64,000 nucleotides of DNA, taken from the NCBI GenBank assembly GCA_044240195.1, contig JBIHZX010000003.1, forward strand, positions 1 to 64,000, read 5' to 3'. The notes under the pieces were generated by a model. The model was not told the DNA's origin. It did not search any database and was given only the letters and a program-made list of their open reading frames with translations. Position numbers and translations under genes: made by a program. This DNA comes from UBA4592 sp044240195. GTDB taxonomy: Bacteria > Actinomycetota > Actinomycetes > S36-B12. This document shows, piece after piece, positions 9,421 to 19,128 of the stretch. Each line of letters opens with the position of its first letter. Within the stretch, counting starts at the first letter, position 1.

Positions 9421-12400
9421 CTAAATCCTGCTCATAATTGCCAACATGGGGTCCTCGCCACGGCTAATTGCGTCGGCTTCAATTTCTAAGACCCTCTTGT
9501 AATCCCTTGGAATCACCTTTGTGAAGCGGGTAAGCGATGAAGGCCACGTTGCAAGTAGTTCACTTGCTCGTTTTGATTTCGTCTCTTGGGCGTGCCGGGA
9601 AATAAGGTCGAAAAGTTCCTTCGCATCCGATTCATCGAGCTGATTCAGTTCAACGAGTTCGTGATTTATCAGAGCCGGATCGAGATCGAGCAAGTATGCG
9701 ATTCCTCCTGACATGCCTGCACCAAAGTTTCGGCCCGTAGATCCAAGCACGACAACCCTTCCACCGGTCATGTACTCACACCCGTGATCCCCGATGCCTT
9801 CAGTAACAGCCACGGCCCCTGAGTTGCGAACGCAAAAACGTTCACCCACTCGGCCGCCCAGGTACAGTTCACCCGAGGTCGCTCCATAACCGATCACGTT
9901 GCCCGCAATCGTGTTCTCACTGGACTCAAATGGCGCATCTGCGTGCGGATGCACCACAATTCGACCGCCAGAAAGCCCCTTTCCGACATAGTCATTTGCA
10001 TCCCCCTCAAGCCTGAGGGTGAGTCCTTGAGGAATAAAAGCTCCGAAGCTTTGTCCGGCAGACCCGGTGAAAGAAATATCAATGGTTCCATCGGGCAAGC
10101 CACCACGCTTTGTGATTTCACTTCCGAGCATCGTGCCTACCGTGCGATTCACGTTTCTAATTGGCACATCAATTTTGGTAGGAAGTCCAGTCGCCAAAGC
10201 GTCAGCGCTCATCCGAATCAATTCCTGGTCAAGGGCATGCTCTAATCCATGATCCTGATTCTTCATGTTCCTGCGGTGACCAAGCTTTCCCAGATCCGGG
10301 ATGTGCAGGATTGGTTCCAAGTCCAGCCCGTCCGCCTTCCAATGGGTGATTGCCTTGTTCATGTTGAGTACTTCAACTTGACCAATAGCTTCATCCATCG
10401 ATGTGAAACCTAGTTCAGCCAGCAACTCTCGAACCTCTTGAGCGATGTACTCAAAAAAAGTTTCGACAAATTCAGGTTTGCCCGAGAACTTTTCGCGCAA
10501 TACTGGGTTTTGCGTAGCTACACCCACGGGACACGTATCAAGGTGACATACCCGCATCATGATGCAACCCATTACCACCAGAGGTGCTGTTGCGAAACCA
10601 AACTCTTCAGCACCGAGCAGCGCAGCGATGATTACGTCGCGTCCTGTTTTGAGTTGACCATCGGCTTGAACGACAACCCGATCGCGCAATCCGTTGAGGA
10701 GGAGGGTCTGCTGGGTCTCAGCTAAACCAAGTTCCCATGGTGCACCAGCATGTTTGAGGGAAGTAAGTGGTGAAGCACCCGTTCCTCCGTCATGACCCGA
10801 GATCAGAATCACGTCAGCGTGCGCTTTCGCGACACCCGCTGCAACCGTTCCTACACCAACCTCTGCCACTAATTTCACGTGGATACGTGCATCAGAGTTG
10901 GCATTTTTCAAGTCATGAATCAATTGGGCTAAGTCTTCAATTGAATAAATATCATGATGCGGCGGCGGTGAAATCAAAGTCACACCGGGTGTGGAATGCC
11001 GTGTCTTGGCGATCCACGGATACACCTTGTTACCGGGAAGCTGGCCACCTTCACCCGGCTTAGCTCCCTGTGCCATCTTTATCTGAATATCGTCACTGTT
11101 CACCAGGTATTCGCTGGTAACACCGAACCGACCTGAAGCCACCTGCTTAATAGCTGAACGTTTGGAATCTCCATTTGCCATGGGTAAATATCGTTCTGGA
11201 TCCTCTCCGCCTTCACCCGTATTGGATTTTGCCCCGAGACGATTCATGGCGATTGCCAGGGTTTCATGCGCCTCTGCTGAAATGGAGCCATAGGACATAG
11301 CGCCGGTCGAGAATCTTTTAACGATGCTCTCAATCGACTCAACTTCATCAATTGAAATTGCAGCTCGCGGTGACGAAAACTCGAATAGTCCACGCAATGT
11401 CATAAGCCGCTCCGACTGATCGTTGACCCGGCTGGTGTATTCACGGAATATGTCAAAACGCTTTGAACGAGTCGCGTGCTGCAGACGGAATACCGTGTCT
11501 GGGTCAAACAGGTGCGGTGATCCTTCGCGCCGCCATTGATATTCTCCGCCGTCACGCAAAGTGCGATGTGTTGGTGAGATTCCTGAAACCGGGTAAGCGT
11601 CGGCATGTCTCGCGGCATTTTCTTGTGCAATTACATCAAGACCGATCCCACCAAGTTGAGAGACCGTTCCTGTGAAGTAAGCATCAATAAATTCCTGTGA
11701 CAGGCCGATGGCTTCAAAAATCTGTGCTCCGCGATAGGACGCAACTGTTGACACTCCCATTTTGGACATAACTTTCAGGAGTCCCTTGCCCAAGGATTTG
11801 ATCACATTGCGCATAGCTTTCTCAGGAGAAATGTCAGAAATCACATTGCGTCGAACAAGATCCTCAACGCTTTCTAGTGCCAAATAAGGGTTAATAGCAG
11901 CGGCACCGTAACCGATCAAAAGCGCAACATGGTGAACTTCGCGTACATCTCCCGTTTCGATCAACAGACTGATCATGGTGCGGTGCTTGGTGCGCACTAA
12001 ATGGTGGTGAACAGCCGCGCACAGCAACAGGGATGGGATTGGAGCAAGGCTTGCATTGCTGTCACGATCTGACAGAACAATGAATCTCTTTCCTTGGCGA
12101 ATCAATGCATCGACTTCGTTGAAGATTTCTGAAATGCGCTTTTCGAGTGCAGGCCCACCGCCATACACGTTGTAGAGGCCCTTGATGCGAGCAGCCGCAA
12201 ACTCTGGCAGTGTTCCATCGGCATTGATGTGCAGGATTTTTGCCAATTCATCATTGTCAATGACAGGAAATGGCAAAACAACCTGTCGACAGTGAGCAGG
12301 TGATGCCTCCAACAGGTTTCCCTCGGGACCAATAAGGCTCCCGAGAGATGTCACAATCTCCTCGCGAATTGCATCAAGTGGAGGATTTGTCACCTGGGCG

Positions 12401-13923
12401 AAAAGCTGACTGAAATAGTCAAATAGCAGGCGAGGGCGGTCTGACAGTGCAGCGATGGGGGTGTCCGTGCCCATGGAACCAATTGCTTCGGTGCCGCTTT
12501 TAGCCATCGGTTCAATAATGAGCCGCAACTCTTCCTGGGTGTAACCGAAAGTTTGTTGGCGGCGAGCGACGGACTCCCGCGTGTGAACAATATGTTCCCG
12601 GTCTGGCAAAGCATCAAGGTGGATGACCTCACTGGATACCCACTCTTGATATGGATTTTCGGCAGCCAGCGCGTCCTTGATCTCTTCGTCTTCAATTACT
12701 CGACCGGCTGCGGTATCCACCAAAAACATCTTGCCCGGCTGCAACCGGCCCTTACGGATGACGGTACTTGGATCTATGTCGAGAACCCCTGCTTCAGATG
12801 CCAAGATGACGAGTCCGTCGTCACAGACCCAGAATCGTCCAGGCCGCAAACCATTGCGGTCCAGTACCGCCCCAATAACGGTTCCGTCGGTGAAACACAC
12901 ATTCGCCGGTCCATCCCACGGCTCCATGATTGTTGCGTGAAACTCATAAAAAGCTCTCCGCGCGGGCGACATATCCAAATTGTTTTCCCACGCCTCAGGG
13001 ATCATCATGAGAACTGAGTGCGGTAGGGAACGACCCCCAAGATGCAAGAGTTCAAGTGCTTCATCGAATGAGGCTGAATCACTCCCATCAGGTGAGCAAA
13101 TAGGGAACAACCGGGTCAGATCCCCCGACAAAATGTCAGAGGTCAACATTGCCTCACGAGCGGTCATCCAGTTTCGGTTTCCTCGGACCGTGTTGATCTC
13201 ACCGTTATGTGCAATCAGTCGATACGGGTGTGCCAGTGGCCACGAGGGAAAAGTATTCGTTGAAAATCGGGAATGGACGAGTGCCAAGGCGCTCTGCATG
13301 AGTGGATCTGCCAACTCTGGGAAAAACGGTGCCAGTTGGCCCGTGGTCAACATTCCCTTATACAAAAGGGTTCGACTTGACAGTGATGAGAAATATACGT
13401 TCAGGTCATGTTCGACCATTTTGCGAAACCCATAAACCGCACGGTCAAGAGCAATTCCTGAAGACACGTTGTCGGTGATGAAGAGCTGCCAAAAATCTGG
13501 CATACATGATTTGGCCATCGCCCCAATCATCGTGTCATTTGTTGGCACCTGGCGCCATCCAAGAATGATTAAGCCTTCCGCGAGTGCAAGTTCTGCCATT
13601 GCCGCCATGGCAACCGGGGCTTGCCCTTGATCAAAAAAAGCAGTACCGACTGCGTAATTGCCAGCTGTTGGAAGGTCGAAATCAACATTGTTTCGTAGGA
13701 AGAGGTCAGGAACCTGCATCAAAATGCCGGCACCGTCACCGCTATCCGGTTCACTACCTGAGGCACCTCGGTGTTCGAGATTCGTCAAAGCTTTAATTGC
13801 TTTTTCCACAATTTCGTTGCTTGGGATCCCGGTTAAGGTAGCGACAAATGCAACACCGCAAGCGTCATGCTCTCGGTCAGGGTTGTACAGACCCTGTTTT
13901 TTGGGGTGCAGGCTGATCGCCAT
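9421..13923 (-). CDS. gltB: Glutamate synthase large subunit
   Basis: The 1500-residue catalytic subunit. It has an N-terminal class II glutaminase domain with the catalytic Cys exposed after a short propeptide (HDACGVAFV), a central domain, a FMN/3Fe-4S synthase domain (the GGEDPERY and GHDGGTGASPL regions, with iron-sulfur cysteines in CIMMRVCHLDTCPVGVA) and a C-terminal beta-helix of glycine repeats. GAGGAG lies 7 bases before ATG 13923, which fixes this start over an ATG at 13947. It sits between lgt and gltD and supplies glutamate in a window full of glutamine-dependent enzymes (HisH, TrpE partner, CarA). Confidence 0.97.
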   Translation of the reverse strand: MAISLHPKKQGLYNPDREHDACGVAFVATLTGIPSNEIVEKAIKALTNLEHRGASGSEPDSGDGAGILMQVPDLFLRNNVDFDLPTAGNYAVGTAFFDQGQAPVAMAAMAELALAEGLIILGWRQVPTNDTMIGAMAKSCMPDFWQLFITDNVSSGIALDRAVYGFRKMVEHDLNVYFSSLSSRTLLYKGMLTTGQLAPFFPELADPLMQSALALVHSRFSTNTFPSWPLAHPYRLIAHNGEINTVRGNRNWMTAREAMLTSDILSGDLTRLFPICSPDGSDSASFDEALELLHLGGRSLPHSVLMMIPEAWENNLDMSPARRAFYEFHATIMEPWDGPANVCFTDGTVIGAVLDRNGLRPGRFWVCDDGLVILASEAGVLDIDPSTVIRKGRLQPGKMFLVDTAAGRVIEDEEIKDALAAENPYQEWVSSEVIHLDALPDREHIVHTRESVARRQQTFGYTQEELRLIIEPMAKSGTEAIGSMGTDTPIAALSDRPRLLFDYFSQLFAQVTNPPLDAIREEIVTSLGSLIGPEGNLLEASPAHCRQVVLPFPVIDNDELAKILHINADGTLPEFAAARIKGLYNVYGGGPALEKRISEIFNEVDALIRQGKRFIVLSDRDSNASLAPIPSLLLCAAVHHHLVRTKHRTMISLLIETGDVREVHHVALLIGYGAAAINPYLALESVEDLVRRNVISDISPEKAMRNVIKSLGKGLLKVMSKMGVSTVASYRGAQIFEAIGLSQEFIDAYFTGTVSQLGGIGLDVIAQENAARHADAYPVSGISPTHRTLRDGGEYQWRREGSPHLFDPDTVFRLQHATRSKRFDIFREYTSRVNDQSERLMTLRGLFEFSSPRAAISIDEVESIESIVKRFSTGAMSYGSISAEAHETLAIAMNRLGAKSNTGEGGEDPERYLPMANGDSKRSAIKQVASGRFGVTSEYLVNSDDIQIKMAQGAKPGEGGQLPGNKVYPWIAKTRHSTPGVTLISPPPHHDIYSIEDLAQLIHDLKNANSDARIHVKLVAEVGVGTVAAGVAKAHADVILISGHDGGTGASPLTSLKHAGAPWELGLAETQQTLLLNGLRDRVVVQADGQLKTGRDVIIAALLGAEEFGFATAPLVVMGCIMMRVCHLDTCPVGVATQNPVLREKFSGKPEFVETFFEYIAQEVRELLAELGFTSMDEAIGQVEVLNMNKAITHWKADGLDLEPILHIPDLGKLGHRRNMKNQDHGLEHALDQELIRMSADALATGLPTKIDVPIRNVNRTVGTMLGSEITKRGGLPDGTIDISFTGSAGQSFGAFIPQGLTLRLEGDANDYVGKGLSGGRIVVHPHADAPFESSENTIAGNVIGYGATSGELYLGGRVGERFCVRNSGAVAVTEGIGDHGCEYMTGGRVVVLGSTGRNFGAGMSGGIAYLLDLDPALINHELVELNQLDESDAKELFDLISRHAQETKSKRASELLATWPSSLTRFTKVIPRDYKRVLEIEADAISRGEDPMLAIMSRI

Positions 13924-14021
13924 TGTGAATCTCCTCAAACGTCGCATTCAACACGGATTAGATCTGGTCAATAAAGAAATGACTCAGAAATTTCCGGGAC
14001 GACGTTGGCCCGAGGGCTAAA

Positions 14022-14906
14022 CTATACCGCTTTCGGTTCAGATGGCGAACTCGGCTCCGTCGGCTCCGTCGGCTCCGTCGGCTCTGTCGACTCGGTAATG
14101 ACTTCCCGACCAGGCCGCAGGCGGGCCGAGATAACCAAGTAGGCCAGTGCCCCTAATCCAACGATGATTGAGGTCCATACGTTAAGGCGCAGTCCTAAGA
14201 TCACATTGGCGTTGTCAACCCGAAGGAGCTCGATCCAGAATCTGCCCAACGTGTACAACAGAATGTAGAGAGCAAAAGCCCGACCGTGTCCGAGGTTGAA
14301 TCGGCGATCAGCCCAGATTACGACGAGCGCAACCCCCACCAGCCACAGGGATTCATAGAGAAATGTTGGGTGAAAAGTTGCGTATTCAGCGTAATCGGCC
14401 GGTCGATTCCCGGGTGAGATCTCCAAAGCCCAGGGCAATGTGGTGGGAGAACCAAAAAGTTCTTGGTTGAAGTAATTACCCAATCGACCAATTGCTTGGG
14501 CAAGTGCGATCCCCGGAGCAATTGCGTCGGCTACTGGTGGCAGGGAAACACCACTACGGCGAGCACCTATCCATGCGCCGACCCCACCCAAAGCGACGGC
14601 ACCCCAAATTCCCAGCCCGCCATCCCAGATGCGAAGTGCCGCAATGAAACCTTTGCCATCGTCGCCAAAATAGATTTGCCAGTCACTGAGCACGTGATAG
14701 AGGCGTCCACCAACTATTCCAAACGGGACCGCCCAAATCGCGATATCCGTTATGACCCCAGGACGCCCGCCGCGGGCTTCATAACGCTTACTGCCCAAAA
14801 CAACGGCAACAATGATGCCCAGCACGATAAACAGTGCATAGGCCCTAATGGGAATCGGGCCTAATTCCCACACACTCGTCTCGGGACTGGGTATGAACGT
14901 TTTCAC
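14022..14906 (-). CDS. lgt: Prolipoprotein diacylglyceryl transferase
   Basis: Integral membrane enzyme that adds diacylglycerol to the lipobox cysteine of prelipoproteins. The signature AIGRLGNYFNQELFG is present and the protein has about seven hydrophobic segments. It starts at GTG 14906. The hydrophilic C-terminal tail carries tandem Thr-Glu-Pro units coded by a 9-base repeat; such tails are common in actinobacterial Lgt and vary in length. A lipoprotein substrate is likely the DUF3048 protein in this window, and the signal peptidase lspA is also present (34 kb window position 35.3 kb). Confidence 0.95.
   Translation of the reverse strand: MKTFIPSPETSVWELGPIPIRAYALFIVLGIIVAVVLGSKRYEARGGRPGVITDIAIWAVPFGIVGGRLYHVLSDWQIYFGDDGKGFIAALRIWDGGLGIWGAVALGGVGAWIGARRSGVSLPPVADAIAPGIALAQAIGRLGNYFNQELFGSPTTLPWALEISPGNRPADYAEYATFHPTFLYESLWLVGVALVVIWADRRFNLGHGRAFALYILLYTLGRFWIELLRVDNANVILGLRLNVWTSIIVGLGALAYLVISARLRPGREVITESTEPTEPTEPTEPSSPSEPKAV
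14052..14082 (-). repeat. Short 9-bp tandem repeat inside the lgt C-terminal tail
   Basis: The plus-strand unit cggctccgt recurs three times with a degenerate fourth, encoding Thr-Glu-Pro steps on the minus strand. It is in frame, so copy-number slippage would only lengthen or shorten the cytoplasmic tail of Lgt. Confidence 0.85.
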
Positions 14907-14922
14907 GTGAGCGGGTCAACTA

Positions 14923-15720
14923 CTACTTGGAAGCTACAAGTTCGGCTAAAGCAACAGGATCGGCCAAGACTGCATTTTCAACCGGTTCCCCATTGAGAAA
15001 ACCTGCGGGCGTTCCACCAATTTGCCCAGCTGAAAATTCTTGATTGGTGTTCGCGGCCCAGGCGAGATAGGTGCCATCGGTGACACATTGGGAGAAAGTC
15101 GTGAATTCAGGGTCGGTGATACCCGATTCTGAGCCGAAAAGGAGGAGTTGCTCCTCGGTGAACCCCATGCCTTCTTCGATCGGCTGGTTCGCATACACGA
15201 TGTCGTGGTACTCCTTGACTTTGCCAGCATCAATAGCGCAGCCCCATGCCGCGATCGCGCGGTGTGATGAATCATTTCCCAAATTCCCATCGAGGAAAGC
15301 GGTTGGACGGTAGACGAGTTGGACTTTGCCTTCCTCGGCAAGTTGCGTAATCCCAGCACCATTGGCAAGTTCTAATGCGCCACAAGCTGGGCATTGAAAG
15401 TCCTCCCACAACTCAAGCACGGGAACATCGGCGCTGCCGGTTCCGTAAGGGACGCCAAATGGAGTCGATGAATCTGATGCAAGTACACCGGTGGGTAACG
15501 CCGCTGAAGGGTCGGGCTCGACTATCCCACCGGTTAAGCCACCGGCGTCAGTAGAAGGGGCGGTGCTGCTGGCGTAGACCGCAATTCCAATGATGGCAAC
15601 CATGACGGCTACCACTGTTGCCCCACCAACGATGCGAACTATGCGTTCGCGACGCTTCTCAGAAGCTTGCGCCTCTCCCCGTGCCTGCGCAGCTCTTTCG
15701 CGACGACCCTTTTCACCCAT
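14923..15720 (-). CDS. Membrane-anchored thioredoxin-fold (DsbA-like) protein
   Basis: A 265-residue protein with a basic cytoplasmic N-terminus, one membrane segment at about residues 30-50, a low-complexity linker and an exported thioredoxin-fold domain. The redox motif is Cys-Pro-Ala-Cys at residues 110-113 (WEDFQCPACG), and the cis-Pro region is GGTPAGFLNG. It is therefore a probable disulfide oxidoreductase or isomerase acting outside the membrane. AGGAG lies 8 bases before the ATG. It lies between trpA (87-base gap) and lgt (16-base gap). Its link to tryptophan genes is positional; its link to lgt may be functional, since both act on exported proteins (inference). Confidence 0.9.
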   Translation of the reverse strand: MGEKGRRERAAQARGEAQASEKRRERIVRIVGGATVVAVMVAIIGIAVYASSTAPSTDAGGLTGGIVEPDPSAALPTGVLASDSSTPFGVPYGTGSADVPVLELWEDFQCPACGALELANGAGITQLAEEGKVQLVYRPTAFLDGNLGNDSSHRAIAAWGCAIDAGKVKEYHDIVYANQPIEEGMGFTEEQLLLFGSESGITDPEFTTFSQCVTDGTYLAWAANTNQEFSAGQIGGTPAGFLNGEPVENAVLADPVALAELVASK

Positions 15721-15807
15721 TGCATCTGCTCCTAATTCACTTACTTGTTTCTTATCCGTGGCGCATTAAGCCCTGACACATCGAATCCTAAGAGTAAGCG
15801 AGGGGCG

Positions 15808-16608
15808 CTAACCACCGTGACGTACCCCTTGGGCAAGTTCCCGCGCAAGTTCGCGCACCGCTTTAACCCCTCCAACGTTGGCCGCTTTCACAAATGCCGA
15901 TCCGACAATTACTCCGTCGGCATACTTGGCGATTTCCGCTGCCTGAACGCCATTTGAGACGCCCAAACCCACGGCAATAGGCAAATCTGTACATTGGCGA
16001 ACACGAGCCACAAGCTCGGGAGCCATATTGCTCACCTGGTCACGAGCACCGGTAACCCCCATCGTGGAAGCCGCATACACAAATCCACGTGTGTCATGAC
16101 AAATCTTGGAAATTCTCTCATTGGTGGACGAAGGTGCCACGAGAAATATCGGGTCAACGTCATGTAGTGCTGCGGCAGCAATCCACGGCTGACCTTCTTC
16201 AATTGTGAGATCTGGGGTGATTACCCCGACTCCGCCCGCCTCCTGCAGTTCTCGAGCAAAATTTTCGACACCGAACTGCTCAATCGGATTCCAGTAACTC
16301 ATAACGACCGGAACGACTCCACAATCAGCAACGGCCCGAACGACCGTTAGCACCGATTGGGGGGTCGCTCCATTAGTCAGGGCTTGATCAACGGCTTGTT
16401 GGATGACGGGGCCATCCATGAGCGGATCCGAATAGGGAAGACCTACCTCGATGAGGTCAACTCCCCCTTCACACATGGCTTGCACAAGTTCAATTGATTC
16501 GTCCAGGGTGGGGAAACCAGCCGGGAGGTACCCGATGAGCAGGGCCCGACCTTCACTTTTCGCATGAGCAAACGCCGCACTGATGCTTCCCGTTTTCGTG
16601 GGATTCAC
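15808..16608 (-). CDS. trpA: Tryptophan synthase alpha chain
   Basis: Cleaves indole-3-glycerol phosphate to indole, which passes to TrpB. The 266-residue TIM barrel shows the signature IEVGLPYSDPLMDGPVIQ with the catalytic Glu and Asp. It starts at GTG 16608, three bases after the trpB stop. It ends the trp block; an 87-base gap follows before the thioredoxin-like gene. Confidence 0.97.
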   Translation of the reverse strand: MNPTKTGSISAAFAHAKSEGRALLIGYLPAGFPTLDESIELVQAMCEGGVDLIEVGLPYSDPLMDGPVIQQAVDQALTNGATPQSVLTVVRAVADCGVVPVVMSYWNPIEQFGVENFARELQEAGGVGVITPDLTIEEGQPWIAAAALHDVDPIFLVAPSSTNERISKICHDTRGFVYAASTMGVTGARDQVSNMAPELVARVRQCTDLPIAVGLGVSNGVQAAEIAKYADGVIVGSAFVKAANVGGVKAVRELARELAQGVRHGG

Positions 16609-16611
16609 AAA

Positions 16612-17865
16612 TCAGCGCCCTTCAGCCAGTTCGATACTGATCCCGGCCTCAGAATGTTCGAGTTCGATTCCAAACCAACGCGCAGCCGTTGCCACGTCTT
16701 TGTCTCCCCGCCCACTGAGATTAAGAATAATGACGGAATCCGGGCCAAGCTCTTTACCTAAACGGATAACACCCGCTAACCCGTGGGCTGTTTCAATTGC
16801 AGGGATGATCCCCTCGGTGCGTGAACACAGAGCGAATGCCTCCATGGCCTCAGAGTCATTGACCGGTTCATAGATGGCTCGCCCAGTGTCATGCAACCAG
16901 GCATGTTCAGGACCTACGCCTGGGTAGTCAAGTCCGGCACTGATGGAGTGGGAGGGAATTGTCTGTCCCCATTTGTCCTGCATCACGTATGTGCGGGCCC
17001 CGTGAAGAACCCCCGGTGAGCCGGCCGAGAATCTGGCGGCATGGCGACCGGTTTCTACACCGTCACCACCGGCTTCATAGCCCCGTAACTGCACACTGAG
17101 ATCATCAATGAAACCGCTGAATAGGCCCATGGCGTTGGATCCGCCGCCCACGCATGCCGCGACCGCGTCTGGCAACCGACCCTCGACCGCCAAAATTTGT
17201 TCCCGTGACTCGCGCCCAATTACCGAATGGAAATGGCGCACCATGTCAGGAAAAGGCGATGGTCCAGTAACTGTGCCCAACACGTAGTGGGTTGAGTCAA
17301 CTGAGGCAACCCAATCGCGCATTGCTTCGTTGATTGCATCCTTGAGGGTCCTGCTGCCATTAGTCACCGAAATAACTTCAGCGCCGAGGAGTTTCATTCG
17401 AGCGACATTGAGCGCTTGACGGCGGGTGTCTTCCTCACCCATGTAAACGGCACATTCAAGCCCTAGCAGTGCGGCGGCTGTTGCCGTCGCCACCCCATGT
17501 TGACCTGCACCCGTTTCGGCGATGACCCGCGTTTTTCCCATTCGCTGGGCAAGAAGCACCTGACCCAACGCGTTATTGATTTTGTGTGACCCGGTGTGAT
17601 TAAGATCTTCGCGCTTGAAATAAACATGTGCGCCATTGCAATATTCACCGAATCTCCACGCCCGCGTGAGTGGAGAAGGCCGGCCGGTGTAATCCCGCTC
17701 CAAATCTGAGAGTTGGATGGCAAATGCTGGGTCAACGATCGCCGCGTGAAAAGCTGCATCGAGTTGATCAAGTGCACTCGTGAGAGCCTCGGGAACGAAC
17801 CTTCCTCCGTAGGGACCAAAATGCCCAGCAATGACAACTTCGCGATCAACTTCTGACGTGGTCAT
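16612..17865 (-). CDS. trpB: Tryptophan synthase beta chain
   Basis: PLP enzyme that joins indole and serine to give tryptophan. The PLP lysine motif HTGSHKINNALGQ and the phosphate-binding GGGSNAMG are present. The chosen start ATG 17865 gives 417 residues and an ATGA overlap with trpC; a reading extended seven codons upstream is possible but unneeded. Confidence 0.97.
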   Translation of the reverse strand: MTTSEVDREVVIAGHFGPYGGRFVPEALTSALDQLDAAFHAAIVDPAFAIQLSDLERDYTGRPSPLTRAWRFGEYCNGAHVYFKREDLNHTGSHKINNALGQVLLAQRMGKTRVIAETGAGQHGVATATAAALLGLECAVYMGEEDTRRQALNVARMKLLGAEVISVTNGSRTLKDAINEAMRDWVASVDSTHYVLGTVTGPSPFPDMVRHFHSVIGRESREQILAVEGRLPDAVAACVGGGSNAMGLFSGFIDDLSVQLRGYEAGGDGVETGRHAARFSAGSPGVLHGARTYVMQDKWGQTIPSHSISAGLDYPGVGPEHAWLHDTGRAIYEPVNDSEAMEAFALCSRTEGIIPAIETAHGLAGVIRLGKELGPDSVIILNLSGRGDKDVATAARWFGIELEHSEAGISIELAEGR

Positions 17866-18674
17866 GCCCGGCCTCGAGATCGGCATGAAGGGTGCGCACC
17901 CGCAGTGACCAGTTCTTGAACGGCTTCCCTTGGATTTCCACCAATGACCAGAGACTCCCCGACAAGTACCGCGTCGGCTCCCGCATCCGCGTAATTCATA
18001 AGGTCATGATGGTCTCGAACCCCGGACTCTGCAATTCGAATACATGAGGTGGGGATTCGCTCAACTACTCGGCTAAACGTTGAACGATCCACTTCGAGTG
18101 TCTTCAGGTTTCGCGCATTTACCCCGATGACCGTGGCACCTGCGTCCAAGGCCCGATCAATTTCCTCTTCATCATGTACTTCGACGAGGGCGGTGAGCCC
18201 CAAACTTTGTGTTCGCTCAATGAGAGAAAGCAACACTTTTTGTTCCAGGGCGGCAACGATCAAAAGCACCATGTCTGCTCCGTAAGCCTTGGCCTCCCAT
18301 AACTGGTAACTGCCAATGACAAAGTCTTTTCGCAGAACAGGAATATCAACTGCGGCTCGAACCTCGGTTAAGTCAGCCAAACTCCCACCAAAACGGCGTT
18401 CTTCGGTCAGAACACTTATGCAATGAGCTCCGCCCGCTTCATACTCCGCAGCGAGTAGCCCGGGGTTGGGGATTTGCGCAAGAACACCCTTGCTGGGGCT
18501 GGCCCTTTTGACTTCTGCGATCACGCATACATCGGGGCCACTGAGTATCGCTTTGACATCTTGAGCTTCCCGGACCCGGAGCGAGCGTTCCTTCAATTGT
18601 TCAAGAGAAGTCTGTTGCATCCGAACAGCAAGATCCTCGCGAACCCCGCCGATTATGTCGTCTAAGACCGTCAC
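17862..18674 (-). CDS. trpC: Indole-3-glycerol phosphate synthase
   Basis: Closes the indole ring from carboxyphenylamino-deoxyribulose phosphate. The TIM barrel shows VIAEVKRASPSKG near the N-terminus. The start GTG 18674 (270 residues) gives VLDDIIGGVREDLA, the usual opening of actinobacterial TrpC; longer readings to 18758 would run into the DUF2752 gene. An AAGGG lies only two to three bases before the GTG, so initiation may be inefficient or coupled. There is no trpF gene between trpC and trpB, which points to PriA for that step. Confidence 0.96.
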   Translation of the reverse strand: MTVLDDIIGGVREDLAVRMQQTSLEQLKERSLRVREAQDVKAILSGPDVCVIAEVKRASPSKGVLAQIPNPGLLAAEYEAGGAHCISVLTEERRFGGSLADLTEVRAAVDIPVLRKDFVIGSYQLWEAKAYGADMVLLIVAALEQKVLLSLIERTQSLGLTALVEVHDEEEIDRALDAGATVIGVNARNLKTLEVDRSTFSRVVERIPTSCIRIAESGVRDHHDLMNYADAGADAVLVGESLVIGGNPREAVQELVTAGAHPSCRSRGRA

Positions 18675-18711
18675 GCCCTTAGAGTAGCCGTATCGAATAA
18701 ATGGGTTTTGT

Positions 18712-19128
18712 TTAGGCGCCCGATCCCCATTCCAGCCCCGGAATCGCATTTCGCACAATGGTGAAACCGATCAAAATGAAAACCCCAGCAACCACAATTA
18801 CTCGCGAATATCGATGCAATATGACAAAGAGATCACGTTGCTCCCACACTCTCCACACTCTCAATACCCACAAGCACCACAGCGACACCAACAACGGATA
18901 CACACCCAACAACAATGCATTGTGACTGATAGCCGATGCAAAATCACCATGTAAGAGCGAATAGGTTCCGCGCAAGCCCCCGCATCCTGGGCAGTCAATG
19001 CCGAAGAATATTCGACTTGGGCAACCAAGAAATACGGCACTTGTAGCCGGGTTGATAAAAAACAACACACCTAAACTCGCAACAAAACCCAACCCAATGG
19101 CTACAGGAAGTTTGACCTGTGAAATCAC
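18712..19128 (-). CDS. DUF2752 membrane protein in the trp block
   Basis: A 138-residue protein with an N-terminal membrane segment, the family hallmark motif CPGCGGLRG at about residues 46-54 (with a nearby CPSR cysteine), and two further hydrophobic segments. DUF2752 proteins are widespread in actinobacteria and Bacteroidetes and have no established function known to me; the paired cysteines suggest metal or redox chemistry at the membrane (inference). ATG 19128 overlaps the stop of the histidine kinase gene as ATGA, so it is translationally coupled to the kinase, and trpC follows after 37 bases. Confidence 0.85.
   Translation of the reverse strand: MISQVKLPVAIGLGFVASLGVLFFINPATSAVFLGCPSRIFFGIDCPGCGGLRGTYSLLHGDFASAISHNALLLGVYPLLVSLWCLWVLRVWRVWEQRDLFVILHRYSRVIVVAGVFILIGFTIVRNAIPGLEWGSGA

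Noticed and set aside
14052..14082. Phase-variable repeat switching lgt on and off
   Set aside because: The 9-base unit keeps the frame at every copy number and lies in the C-terminal tail, so switching is not expected.
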